This document shows, one piece after another, positions 9,417 through 19,539 of a stretch of DNA of 64,000 nt. The DNA comes from Hexactinellida sp. DTS-2022 (Eukaryota > Porifera > Hexactinellida), in the NCBI GenBank assembly GCA_028753945.1, contig JAPNXP010000006.1, positions 1,178,001-1,242,000 of the forward strand, written 5' to 3'. Under the pieces are notes generated by a model, which was not told the origin of the DNA, did not search any database, and saw only the letters and a list, made by a program, of their open reading frames with translations. Within the stretch, counting starts at the first letter, position 1. Each line of letters begins with the position of its first letter. The translations under genes and the position numbers were made by a program.

Positions 9417-9859
9417 TGTTGCAGTGCAAACGTGTTTTGGTGTAATCTCGATTACACTGGTATGTTGGTGTGATCGCGTTTACATCGGTGTAATCGCGAT
9501 TTATGTTTTTAGTTGAGTTTGTGGTTTGTTTAGATAGTTGGTGATACTCGTATAGAATAAAAAGGTTTGGACAAGTTGGTTCATCACGTATCAGATGACA
9601 GACAAACTGTCAAAAGAACATTTACAAATGTTTGATCAATATTTTGTATACTAAACAGTCATCAAAGGTAGAAGACTTCTGGAAAATCTATGCTTTGTAT
9701 ACTAGGTTCCAAATTTGTCAATTTGGATAATAGAAAAGAAAAGAAACGGCTAGCTTATAAATATATTTGAATTGAGCGATGGTTAGTAGCATTTGGAGAA
9801 ATTTTCCGAAGTGAATTTGTTTAAAAATTAAACTCCTTAACCCGAGTTTATTCGAGTGA

Positions 9860-10400
9860 AATCTACACTCCAGCCGATATTGCAACAAATATTGCTATAT
9901 TTCAATCTGGAAAACCGTGTCTTCCACAGAAAGAAGTGACAAGATGGAAACGTGTGCATGAACGATTCAAGTTGCTATCTTATCAAGGTACTAACATACT
10001 GTATCTCCGAGAGCGAAAAAATCATCCTGGAAAGCGAGGTCGAGTTCTCTCAACTGAAGAGCTTTTTGAGATGAAGAAGGATATGGTAGCACTGTAGCAG
10101 TGTGATGTGTCCAGCATGTGATCTTGCATCACGCAAAGAAATATGTAGTACGTTGCGTGCTGGCATAAAGTTTGCATCACAGAATGCTGAATTCGAGCTC
10201 TAAGAAGTTTAAGCCAGCGCATATAGGAAATACAGTTATAATACCAATTTTAGAGCTGGACAAAGTCAACTTATTTGGGTGTCCGCGGAATATTATTGGT
10301 TGCATTACTAGTAAAGATGACTACATAAGGCACTTCTCAAGGCACAATCTCAGTTGCTTATACTAGGAATCAGTTTGAGCTATGTCCATTGGCGCCGAAA
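9860..10400 (+). pseudogene. Integrase remnant: N-terminal and C-terminal pieces
   Basis: Forward reading gives ADIATNIAIFQSGKPCLPQK, then HERFKLLSYQGTNILYLRE and LSTEELFEMKKDM (about 9865-10095). This resembles the zinc-binding entry of Ginger/KRBA2-type integrases. After stops, a C-terminal block HIGNTVIIPILELDKVNLFG..PRNIIGCITSKDD (about 10215-10320), followed in another frame by TRNQFELC, looks like the region after the catalytic core of such proteins. The catalytic core itself is not between them on this strand. Confidence 0.5.
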
Positions 10401-10574
10401 CTCTCCAACGCAAGGGAGGGTGTGACGTAATATTTAAATCTAAAAGTTCAAAAAACTATACGTATGGGGAATTGAATCAATGTTGGACGGGTATAATTGT
10501 ATAAATATATACATCATCCACTGATATTTATACAAACTCACTATGGAAGCATTATTTTCCCATTTTTCTTCCCT

Positions 10575-10640
10575 TACTGCTCCTCGGCCAGGGGGGGGGG
10601 GGCGGGTGACACCCTCCCTGACCCCCCTTTGGCGCCTATG
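10575..10640. repeat. Poly-G / G-rich repeat fragment
   Basis: A run of twelve G at about 10591-10602 lies in ccagggggg..ggcgcctatg, the kind of sequence found at the ends of local hAT-type elements. Only a fragment. Confidence 0.4.
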
Positions 10641-10904
10641 GCTATGTCCCAGTAATCTGCTCTCTATCGAAAGTGTCCCGCATGAGACCGTAACACAGAC
10701 AGAGGTTACACAGAGTACTTCCCTTGGAATAACTAACGGGTCTTCCTGTAGGTGCAAGTTTTTCAAAACGAAGAGGTGTACATGTAAGAAGTAAGGGAGC
10801 GCTTCAAAAAGAGTCAAAAGAAACTTCCGACGAACGTACTTCAGCAGCAGGAGGTGCACTCACTTCTCTTTCAAAAAAAGGTGAGACAGACCGAATGATT
10901 GCTC

Positions 10905-11405
10905 TTTCTTCTATACAGCTTCGAATGGAGTCATCTTGATTGTGCTGTGATAACTCGTATTCTTGTGGAACTTCACCCACCTAAGATACTTGACCCAGCA
11001 CTGATCATTCACATTATCAAACATCATCGTGAAGAGAGCATCTTTGATATCGCGGTTTGCTCGTTCTACTGCTCCTTGTGACTCGGGGTGACGTAGTTTA
11101 CAATTAATTATCTTGATGGATGGTAATTTTTCAGCTAATGTTGAAAACAACAAGTGATTGGACAATTCTCTGCCGTTATCCGAGTGGAGGATTGCGGGGA
11201 GCCAGATTCACAGAAAATATCCAGAAGAGCCTCGGTTACTTCCTCTCAAGTTTTTCGTTTCAGCGGTGTTAGGTTTATCTTTTTAGTGAAGTGGTCCAAA
11301 TTTACCATGGGTAGCGATATGGAGTGACACCATCTGGAGACAAGTTTGCTTGTAGATTTAAATCGCTCATATCAATCAAATCTACCTGAGCTCCAGGGTT
11401 TCATC
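10905..11405 (-). pseudogene. Integrase catalytic core remnant (Ginger/KRBA2-like), inverted
   Basis: The longest open piece (11165-10911) reads CKLRHPESQGAVERANRDIK and continues WVKYLRWVKFHKNTSYHSTI. This is the third-motif region of retroviral-type integrases, with E in GAVERANRD. Further upstream on the same strand, GAQVDLIDMSDL (about 11400-11360) gives the first catalytic Asp block. The frame is broken between them, so it is not functional. It runs opposite to the flanking integrase pieces at 9860-10400, which implies an internal inversion or a second copy. Confidence 0.65.
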
Positions 11406-11525
11406 TAACCCCCCCTCTCAGGGGGGGGGTTTAATTAACTATAGCGAAATGTAAATTACCCCCCCCCTCCCCCGACTTCAATTGGACTTCGTTAACCCCC
11501 CCCCCCCCCCCTGAGGTGAAATTCT
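11398..11525. repeat. C/G homopolymer-rich inverted fragment
   Basis: Several runs of 7-15 C and 9 G are arranged as mirror blocks (tctaacccccc ... ggttaa ... gttaaccccc). Probably part of a small transposon end; such runs are also error-prone in assembly. Confidence 0.4.
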
Positions 11526-11583
11526 AGATCCATCACTGCTGAGCTCTGCAGAGATAGTCTGTTGATTCGATTGGCTTAACAAC

Positions 11584-12018
11584 CAGGGGCGGATCCAGAA
11601 ATTTCTGGTGGGGGAGGGATCTAGAGCGCGCATAGCCCGCGATCACTCAGGGGGTTCAGGGGTGTTTACCCCCCCTGGAATTTTTTTGACTAAGATGGGC
11701 TCAAATATCTATATCTCGAGTTCGAATAAAGGTACAACGGTTATAAATTAAAAAGATATTTACCAAAATCAGTCGAAGTAAGTGAGGTACATATAATGTA
11801 GAGGGTCTACGAGATCTACGAATATAATAGCTAAATTGCAGAATACTAGTGACAATAACCGCATGTAATAATAGGTATATAAGTATGAACAATACCAAAG
11901 TTCGAATAACATCTGCTTTGATTGAGTTTATTGATTAGTTTTACCTAAATTATATATCTTAAAATCTGGTGGGGGGGGATGCATCCCCCCCATCCCCCCC
12001 CCCCTGGATCCGCTACTG
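11584..12018. mobile_element. 435-bp hAT-type MITE with 8-bp target duplication
   Basis: The left end CAGGGGCGGATCCAG and right end (read inward) CAGTAGCGGATCCAG are inverted repeats. TTAACAAC is duplicated at 11576-11583 and 12019-12026. The interior has no transposase. Confidence 0.88.
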
Positions 12019-12026
12019 TTAACAAC

Positions 12027-12705
12027 AATGGTTTTTAACGACTTCATTGACTTCTTTATACGGACATTCTATTACAGACCATGGATATCACTGTAATAAA
12101 ATGTCCAGTTGTAAAAAAATGTCTGGGTAGCTATAAATAACAACAAACTGTAAAACTAAAAGCTAAATACAATACGATAATTTGTATAGAATTCTATACA
12201 AATTATATCAACATGTGCAACACTTAACTCAACACTTCATGGAAGAAGAATTCTACAATCAAATATTATAGTACATAATTTTGAATTCATATCTTGGTCC
12301 TATATCGGAAACATTGAAGAAGATACATATGTAGAAATGCTAAAGGTATCATTGTAAAAGATCGCTTACTATACAAACAATGTGCGAATTCATGCGTCTT
12401 CATTATAAAACGATGCGAAATTGAAAAGCAATGAATATTAGAACTCGAGATGGATGGTTTCTATATGCTGGTCTGGATGAAGACTTCAAACTAACAGAGT
12501 CGCGCAAAAATTTGTCATTAAGGAGGAGCCAAAAGATTAATATAATTTGTTACTTATTGGTTGAAATTGGAATTATCTGAAGGAATTTTCCCTTGAAACA
12601 TCACAATTTATATATGTAACTCACTCACGTTAATAATATTAACAAATTTGATTCTATCGATTCAATATAATAAATATAACCAAGATACAAGGTCTTTATA
12701 ATTAA
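12027..12705. other. Interior of the Ginger-like element, no coding signal
   Basis: AT-rich with no recognisable protein. Contains a palindromic tgtatagaattctatacaaa near 12182-12201. Confidence 0.35.
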
Positions 12706-12868
12706 TGTTGCAGTGCAAACGCGAGGTTGGTGTGAATATATTCACACTGGTATGAACGCGAGATTATATTAAGTGTAGTAAATCTCGCGTTACACCAGTA
12801 TAAAGGCGTGTACGCCAGACAAGTTGGTGTGAACGCGTTCACACCAACCTTGCGTTTGCACTGCAACA
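12706..12868. mobile_element. 163-bp MITE sharing ends with the Ginger-like element
   Basis: The ends TGTTGCAGTGCAAACG and CGTTTGCACTGCAACA are perfect inverted repeats, identical to the termini at 9417 and 13485. Inside, ggttggtgtgaa and ttcacaccaac form a second inverted pair. It is a non-autonomous relative lying within the larger element. Confidence 0.8.
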
Positions 12869-13518
12869 TGAACACAGGTGTAGATTTGACAAATAATTAA
12901 AGTAGGAGAAAGTACTCTTACCTTAACCAAGGAGTTAAGGTAAGAGTTTGAAAGCTTGTATCGAATTAAATCAAAATAACTACTTAATACATTATAATAT
13001 GAGCAAAACGCATCTAAATTGGATATTGGCAGCCACGCACTCTAAATTTTTGTAAATATTTGCTATGTGGCAGTGGCGTACCGCTTTCGCTTTTACGAAA
13101 CAGGCCTCTATAAAATCAGACCTCAATAATCCGAACCAACTTGTCCAAACCTTTTTATTCCAAACTAAACATATAGTATACGACCTAAATACTTGTCTGA
13201 GACTAATTTTTTCTAATTCCATTGTAATATATGTACAATTTTTTCCCCCCAAATTTATACCAAAAATATTTTTGGATCTCCTGTTCGGACTGGCGAGGGT
13301 TCGAATTAAGGATCAGGAGGGTGCACTGTACTATTCTTCGCATTAGTATACGAGTGTTACCAACTATCTAAACTAGCCACAAACTCAACTAAAAACATAA
13401 ATCGCGATTACACCTGTTGTAAACGCGATCACACCAACATACCAGTGTAATCGAGATTACACCAAAACACGTTTGCACTGCAACAATTGTTACATATTAC
13501 ACTCCTTAATTTACAAAG

Positions 13519-13647
13519 TTAATTAAAAGTGCCATCATATTTGGCGCTAAGGTTAATAAAATAAGGTGGCTTCGGAGATCTTGGTGGAATGTCCTCATGG
13601 GTTTCAAGAGTAGCAATTAGGTCGTCATTAGCCACAACGCTACTGCC
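13519..13647 (-). CDS. Possible last exon of an unknown gene
   Basis: The reverse strand has an acceptor-like ACACTCAG, then 42 codons and a TAA. The frame reads GSSVVANDDLIATLETHEDI and ends SAKYDGTFN. It is low in AT bias compared with its surroundings and lies 33 bp from the right end of the Ginger-like element. No family is recognised, and no upstream exon could be joined. Confidence 0.3.
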   Translation of the reverse strand, partial: GSSVVANDDLIATLETHEDIPPRSPKPPYFINLSAKYDGTFN

Positions 13648-14039
13648 CTGAGTGTTGTCTTAATACTGATAGAATTAGAGCAGTTAAGGTATACTAACAA
13701 TCCGGTAGAAAGCAGTGCACAACAAAATGAAATATTTTGGTGGCTAACGTTATATACTTGGTAATAACGGGAGTTCACTGTAGCTTATTACACAACTTGA
13801 CTATACATATGAGTATGACCCCCCCACTTTTGGTGTCCGGCCTCAAAAGTTGGCGCCTATGCATATTATACATATGATTAATCCTGTAGTTTACTGAGGC
13901 TTGTTACACAATTGACCAATGACTGACTATACATATGATACATATGACTATAGTCACTATACTATACTATACATATGATACATACTATTGATCCTATAGT
14001 CCCCCCTCGCCCGACGAGACTCCCGCCCCCTGTTCCCGG
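13648..14039. other. Intergenic with short direct repeats
   Basis: Repeated tactatacatatgatacata text around 13885-13990. No gene. Confidence 0.4.
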
Positions 14040-14775
14040 TCAGATGCTCCCCGGAACTGGCCAGAGGACTGATCCCCTAGCGTGGTTCTCAACACTATAG
14101 AGGGAGAGAAGGTGGAGACTCAGTTTTACAATTTCGAATACCCGTAACTCCTGCTGCATATTTATTTGGTGCATCGATGAGTCCTGACGAAAAGAATGCA
14201 ATCGGGTGTGTACTTGGTCATCGTCATCGCACTGAGACAAAATTCCTCCTACTGCGGTTAATGAAACGTCGGTTTGTAGGACAAATTCTCTGTGTCAATC
14301 TGGTAATGCTGAAGTTGTTGGCGAATCGTAAGCATGGTCCTGAATGATTTGAAGGCATCTTCTTCTCGTGCTCCCCATGACCATTCCTTACGGTCCCATG
14401 TTAATGCATATAGAGGTTCCGCCACTGTTGCGAACTTGGGTTTATTTTCTCTATAGAAGTTGGCTAGTCCCAGGAACCGCTGAAGTTGCTTCAAACTAGA
14501 TGGTCTCTCCGCGATACGAATCTTGTTCAACAGCCGTGGGATTGGACTATGACCCCTATGAGATACTATATGTCCAAGGAATTCCCCACATGGATAACCG
14601 AATGAGCATTTGTCCTTTCTCAGCTGGATGTTCGCTGATTCCAAGGCCTTGAAGGTTTATTCGAAGTCTGTTAAGTGTTGCTCGAAAATTTCGGAGTGGA
14701 TACATGTGTCGTCCACGAACGGGTCCGCTCTCTTGACATGTTTGAGAGTTTCGTCCATTGTTCCTAGAATAAGTT
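14040..14775 (-). pseudogene. Ty3/gypsy retrotransposon pol remnant
   Basis: Reading down from 14775, FVDDTCIHSEIFEQHL carries the reverse-transcriptase xVDD active-site motif. It is followed, after a stop, by LRKDKCSFGYPCGEFLGHIV and LKQLQRFLGLANFYRENKPK (14644-14400) and AEPLYALT, the connection to RNase H. This order is typical of Ty3/gypsy pol. Frame breaks and missing protease, integrase and LTRs show it is dead. Confidence 0.8.
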
Positions 14776-14879
14776 TCAAATGTATACGAGGTATTTAAGT
14801 TTAAAAGATACATTTAGTTAGATTTCAGAATCGTTGTTGAAGTAAATGTTTATTAATTAATAGTTTTGAGAGCTAATTA

Positions 14880-15750
14880 GTGTTGAATTACCTGCATACT
14901 TCCGTATTAACCATGATATCATTCTACGTAAAAACTTTACACTGGCGGTTGTTATATCTTCTTCTATAATGGCAGTCATTTCAATGTATTGAGCGGGAAT
15001 TGAAGTGTTTTCGTTTGGACAAGCTAGAGTATTCCAAACTCTTTCTGAACTTTCATCTATAAATTGTTATGAATTGACTATTGGCTAGAATTGAAAGGCC
15101 ACCTTCCCATGTAAATACCACTGCTATCCTTTGACCTGTTACTTTCTTGAAACGTGTTAATAAGCGTTGCAACATCTCCCTTGCGTTGACTTTCGTCATT
15201 TCCGGCATATCTAATTTACAAATATAATAACTTGAATGTAAATCGATAACTTGTTTGCCAACAAAATAAATACAACAATACAAGAAATAATTATTTATTC
15301 TAAAACTGATATGCATATTTCAAAAATGTTGACTACCCGGGGTCACGTGACTCTCCTGACCTCGCTTTCACGTGACTCTCCCGCCTCACCCGACATTTTC
15401 GAGTGAGCATGCTCACTGGACCCTGTGAGCATGCTCACTCGACCCATCGAGCATGCTCACTCGACTTTTCATTATATGGAGTTCTTGCATGGCAAGGAAT
15501 GGATCAATAGGATTTTCCATTAATTTGGCCAATTCATACAGAGCTTCTTCGATGTGCCAGCTTTATTCATTACGATCTTTACTGCCTCTGTGTCTGTAAC
15601 CGACCTGTTTAAATAGTTCGGGAGGATGTTTATTACCTTTTTTCTGACGCATCATCTACTCGTATATGCTGGGTCCTACTTTCGAAAAGAAACGGTCAGT
15701 CAGTGATCCTATCTCATTTCTGAAAACTGGTACTGAGTTTGGAGGTGTAG
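14880..15750 (-). pseudogene. Uncharacterised broken gene or multi-exon gene
   Basis: Three coding-like stretches lie in order on the reverse strand. The first, from 15750, begins MATPPNSVPVFRNEIGSL but meets two stops. The second, after an acceptor-like TTGTAAATTAG near 15213, begins MPEMTKVNAREMLQRLLTRF. The third (about 15060-14905) includes ERVWNTLACPNENTSIPAQY and ends at a donor-like GCAG/GTAATT. A short intron between the second and third is possible but could not be fixed. No family is recognised. Confidence 0.3.
15343..15458. promoter_or_regulatory. Cluster of TCACGTGA and GAGCATGCTC palindromes
   Basis: TCACGTGA occurs at 15343-15350 and 15368-15375, each followed by CTCTCC. The perfect palindrome GAGCATGCTC occurs at 15405-15414, 15427-15436 and 15449-15458, exactly 22 bp apart. 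CACGTG is the core of bHLH sites, and GAGCATGCTC fits the RRRCWWGYYY half-site of p53-family proteins. Binding is inference; it could simply be a short satellite. Confidence 0.5.
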
Positions 15751-15759
15751 CCATTCGAT

Positions 15760-16018
15760 TTCTTCAGAAGTAATAACTTATTTATGTAACAATGTTGATT
15801 CGGAACAAATATCTGATAATATTTATTACCAGCTGACAAATGAAGAAATAAGTTATTATTATTATCTTATTAACTAAGAACAGTATACTACTATACTAGA
15901 ACTTAAACAAAGTAATATGTAACTATTTAAAATGTCATACACGCTAGCTGGGTGGTCTGAGTAATCTAAGGAATCTAATCTAAGATAACAACTTCGTTAC
16001 AATTGTTTCTAAACTATC
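15760..16018. other. Intergenic, AT-rich
   Basis: Contains a loose inverted pair (gaagtaataacttatttatg and caaatgaagaaataagttat) around 15768-15855. No gene. Confidence 0.4.
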
Positions 16019-16123
16019 TTAATTACTAAATGTGTCAGCTAATGTGCTTTTTGTTAATTACTAAATGTGTCAGCTAATGTTCTTTTTGTTAATTACTAAA
16101 TGTGTCAGCTAATGTGCTTTTTG
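16019..16123. repeat. Three 35-bp tandem repeats
   Basis: Units start at 16019, 16054 and 16089 with ttaattactaaatgtgtcag; they differ at one base (gtgc or gttc). Confidence 0.88.
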
Positions 16124-16139
16124 GCTAATTACTAATTAA

Positions 16140-16526
16140 CACTTAATAGATTTATCCGCTTAATGGCGTCAAAATTTGATGGATCAATAGGACGGAATTA
16201 CATTTTGGCTTAAAATATATTCGGTTAAAACCCTTGTACAGATATAATAATTTCCTGTACAGAACAGCCAAATGGTTAAAATCCCTGTAGGTTTGGCAAT
16301 TGGCAGGTATGTCAGGTATTCACCCTGTCAAGATATAGCATAGTAACAATATTTATTCATTGAAAAATTGGGTTTCCCGAACCTGTTTGACGAAAAGATG
16401 GAAATTCTCAGTGTATTAGACATTCCTAAAATAGTACGCATTGGAAACCATATAAACTGTAATAAATAAGATTAGGCTAATGTATTCTGTATATAACCTA
16501 CTGGTTTAGCTAGATGAAATCAACAA
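16140..16526. repeat. Half copy of pogo-like MITE and promoter region of fucosyltransferase B
   Basis: ttatccgcttaatggcgtca through ttggcttaaaatatattcgg (16150-16230) matches the MITE at 53852-54033, then diverges. No MITE A copy is present upstream of this gene, unlike its paralogue at 4498. No TATA-type element stood out. Confidence 0.5.
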
Positions 16527-17915
16527 TTGTATGCGAACTCTATGTTATTATATGTTTTACAAATTAGTTTCCTTATCCATGTGTATTCTATCAGAATACA
16601 AGTAAAACCGGAAGTATTTGTACGTTTATGGCCGTATAATGGTAATGCTAATTTCACGAAAGATTGGTCTGATGAGTGTGATGTTCCGTGTGTGTGGACT
16701 GGTAAGGCTGATAAAGCAGACGGAGTATTCTATATAATTAGAAATAATCTAGATGCAAACTGGGCCTTTAATGATAAGAAAGTTGCTCCTATCTCTATCG
16801 GGGGCACTACTGAAGGGGCACATTATTATTCTCTGCTTACGATCCCAACTTTCGAAAAACATTTCACTGCGAGTTCATTTATCGATTTAAGATCCGATAT
16901 TCCTTGGGTATTGAAGGTCTCCAGTTATGAGGATATGCAAAGTGTTCCACAGGTTCAAAATCCAATCAAAAAGGCAGTCACAGCAATAATCAACTGTGGT
17001 TCTAAGAACAACCGCGAGACTATCGTAATTGAAATGAGTAAAATCGTCCCAATTGATAGTATAGGAAATTGTTTAAGAAACGCGCCCTGGCCGTTGTGTG
17101 GCGATCAAGCATGCAAAAAGGACGAAGTCCTCAAGAGATACATGTTCTGCCTTGTATTTGAAAATGGTGTAAGCCCTGGGTTTGTTAGCGAGAAGATCCA
17201 CCAATGTTTTAGGGCGGGTTCTCTGCCCATTTGGTATGGAACGGAAGATGTTGCACTGTTAGTACCAAAAGGATCCTATGTAGACATGGGAGATTTTGAC
17301 TCGCATTTAGCATTGGCAGAGTACATGGTCAAACTAACTAACAATGAAACTCTCTACAATAGCTACTTTGAATGGAAGAAGCGTCCACTGGATCCAGACT
17401 ACGTCAGAAGGAACAAACCATTCTGGGAGTATAAGGTTCAATGCAGAGTGTGTCGATATGTTTGGGTGAAACAAAGAGGTCTCACATGGGATAGGGTAAC
17501 ACAGAACGCAACCGTCATTCTTAATGCATCTCCTGACACAAACGAATTAAGTCTCACATTGGATAAGATAACACATAATAGTCAAGACAATCTCAATGCA
17601 TCTCCTGACACAAAGCAATTAAGTCTCACATTGAATAAGGTAACACATAACTCAAGCGAAGTATTTCCCTCATTGGAAATTGTAGCACATAATAATTCAA
17701 TAAATCTCAATGACTTGAGCGTAGATCCAGGCTATGTTAATGATGATATAAATTCACTAATAATACTTTCGAATCATGATGAAAAGATGGCTAAATCAAA
17801 AAAATATGGGATAATTATTTTCTTTTTTATTGTCCTGTTTATACTAATTACATACTTACCCCAACTGCTACGATTTAGGAACTACTTAGTTTTTACGTGG
17901 TTTCGAAATCGTTAA
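16527..17915 (+). CDS. GT10 alpha-1,3-fucosyltransferase-like protein B, C-terminally anchored
   Basis: 462 residues, nearly identical to the 4498-5838 product over the catalytic core, with long stretches identical even at DNA level (for example 17008-17500 against 4975-5470). The signature FENGVSPGFVSEKIHQCFRA is conserved, so the same GDP-fucose transfer reaction is likely. The N-terminal hydrophobic segment (about 4-21) differs at a few positions. After the 24-residue ASPDTxxLSLTL repeats the tail is longer and distinct, with an added segment SSEVFPSLEIVAHNNSINLN. A transmembrane helix follows at about 427-447 with the basic tail. Sharp loss of similarity after the repeats, against near identity in the core, suggests recent duplication or gene conversion limited to the catalytic part. 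No introns. Confidence 0.88.
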   Translation: MYANSMLLYVLQISFLIHVYSIRIQVKPEVFVRLWPYNGNANFTKDWSDECDVPCVWTGKADKADGVFYIIRNNLDANWAFNDKKVAPISIGGTTEGAHYYSLLTIPTFEKHFTASSFIDLRSDIPWVLKVSSYEDMQSVPQVQNPIKKAVTAIINCGSKNNRETIVIEMSKIVPIDSIGNCLRNAPWPLCGDQACKKDEVLKRYMFCLVFENGVSPGFVSEKIHQCFRAGSLPIWYGTEDVALLVPKGSYVDMGDFDSHLALAEYMVKLTNNETLYNSYFEWKKRPLDPDYVRRNKPFWEYKVQCRVCRYVWVKQRGLTWDRVTQNATVILNASPDTNELSLTLDKITHNSQDNLNASPDTKQLSLTLNKVTHNSSEVFPSLEIVAHNNSINLNDLSVDPGYVNDDINSLIILSNHDEKMAKSKKYGIIIFFFIVLFILITYLPQLLRFRNYLVFTWFRNR

Positions 17916-18229
17916 CAGTTTATTGGATTTTTGAATAGTTTATTTCATTAAATTAGCGTTTTTGTTATATAGTTGGCTTTGTTTGCCATTTGTATTAATC
18001 CTTGTTTAATAAATTACATATGTATCTTTTCGTCTGGAGTGGCGCAAAGGGTGGCAACCAGCCTGCCGCCCTTCTAGCTTGAAAATTTTATGACATTATT
18101 TGAGTGTGCAGTGAATTTAATACAATTATGATATGAACTTGACCCTACCAGCAAAATCAATCTGGGGTCCCTAGGATTTTTTCAATCAATTCTGAATATT
18201 CAAATAATATTTATTAGAAATAACTTACT
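17916..18229. other. 3' flank of fucosyltransferase B
   Basis: Contains AATAAA at about 18008-18013, a plausible polyadenylation signal roughly 95 bp after the stop. Otherwise nothing recognised. Confidence 0.4.
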
Positions 18230-18395
18230 TATATGTATGTAGACCTTCTATAAATAAACCACTTTTACTTAAATACAATTCCCATAGACGGCAGGGGCTT
18301 TTGGTCTACATAATTTATAGACAGTCTACTAATTTTTGCTTAGTTTGTATGGGTTTTTATAGACCGTCTATAAATACACCTACATATCAGGAAGT
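18230..18395. repeat. Dispersed repeat (gacggcaggggcttttggtc)
   Basis: The blocks agaccttctataaataaac, gcaggggcttttggtctaca and agaccgtctataaa recur, in reverse orientation, at about 44897-44985 (tagtagacggtttataagag, caaaagcccctgtcgtc). Confidence 0.6.
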
Positions 18396-19029
18396 TCTAT
18401 TTATTAATATATGCAATCCTTTGGCCTCGCTTTTTTACATTGCAAACCCCAACTATAAAACGTATTCTTATAAATTTGTCAACTTTAAATTCGTAACCAT
18501 CCTATAGTGGAGCCCCACTTAAAATAACGGTCTTCCTGGAATAGCGGCCACTCCGATATTCCGGACACTTTTAAAGTCCCGTTTGACTTCATATAGTAGA
18601 TATTATATTTTTTGATAAGAGGAGTGATCCAATTCATCGAAACAAAGAAGGTTCTATTGGAAAATGAAATACTAACTCAATTAAGAAGCATTGACCAAAA
18701 GATGGATTGCATGGTAGATTTCTCTGGACAGATAGTTGTTGTACAGAATAAGTTACCAACCAACACTGCACCTCAAATGCACTCACATTATGGATCAAAA
18801 CCTCCAACGTTTCTCCCATCATTTCCCCCTCAAGTGTGCTCTTCTACCTTTATGCAACAACATTTCCTTTCGACAGTAATGACATACAAGTCCAGGCTTC
18901 TAAAAAGTTCAGGTCATGTCCTGAACTGACCTGAATTTTGAGTGACCTGAGGCAATTTTTGTTAATGACCTGAACTGACCTGAACCTTCTTCAACTACAA
19001 TGTCTGTTCCACTGAAACATTCAATACTA
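18396..19029. other. Intergenic; short 105-codon open frame of unknown meaning
   Basis: An open frame at 18612-18929 (+) shows no family and low-complexity composition. Around 18905-18990 the text gacctgaactgacctgaa is repeated. Nothing else supported. Confidence 0.35.
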
Positions 19030-19240
19030 AATCAGTCAGGTTCTTTTATGATGAACATTCAAGGGACCAAAAATTGTGTTCATAATAAAGAGACTTCATA
19101 ATAAGCTAACTCGACTTAATACAAACCCTATGTAGTTGTTAATTTGGTACCATTGGGCTTGTTCATAATAAAAAGTTTTTCATATTAAGCATACGAAAAA
19201 TTGTTCACATTAAGCAGACCTGAGTCACCTGACTGTATTT
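19030..19240. repeat. Dispersed repeat with 'ttcataataaa' ends
   Basis: Matches, in reverse orientation, 60655-60815: caggttcttttatgatgaac, ggaccaaaaattgtgttcat and tggtaccattgggcttgttc have counterparts there. TIR-like ends suggest a pogo/Tigger-type remnant. Confidence 0.6.
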
Positions 19241-19539
19241 ATGGCCCAACTTAAAGTCTAATTGAGACATATCTTTGAATGTAATCAATGTTATTAAAAA
19301 TTTTCAATTTATTGAGTAGATATATTATATGGTATACTAAAACCGAGTTCTAATAAATAGGAAACTAAAATTATCACATGATATCAAATTCATAACTTCA
19401 TGACTCCATTCCGCTTTCAGCAATGTAAGTAAGTGTCCACAAAATTTCTGGCTTCATCCTGCTCTTTCAGAACGGTTATTCCAGTACAAAAGCTAAACAA
19501 TCTCTCAACATAGCTTGTAGTACTACTGTACTAGGTGAG

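Larger units (their letters stand above)
9417..13485. mobile_element. Rearranged Ginger-like DNA transposon with long terminal inverted repeats
   Basis: The left terminus TGTTGCAGTGCAAACG (9417) is matched by its complement ending at 13485. The inverted repeats agree over about 140 bp (9417-9560 against 13345-13485). They resume further inside: aaaaaggtttggacaagttg near 9562 is mirrored near 13140. The flanks are ATTA and ATTG, a possible 4-bp target duplication with one change. Inside are integrase-like remnants on both strands, a hAT MITE (11584-12018) and a 163-bp MITE with the same termini (12706-12868). TGT...ACA ends plus a retroviral-type integrase fit the Ginger group; this is inference. 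Confidence 0.7.

Noticed and set aside
14170..14195. Hammerhead-like text cgatgagtcctgacgaaa
   Set aside because: Core U4 is C, stem II has only three pairs and no fitting stems I or III are present; it lies in retrotransposon-derived sequence.
18612..18929. 105-codon open frame as a gene
   Set aside because: No family, no supporting splice or regulatory signals, low-complexity end; left as unresolved intergenic sequence.
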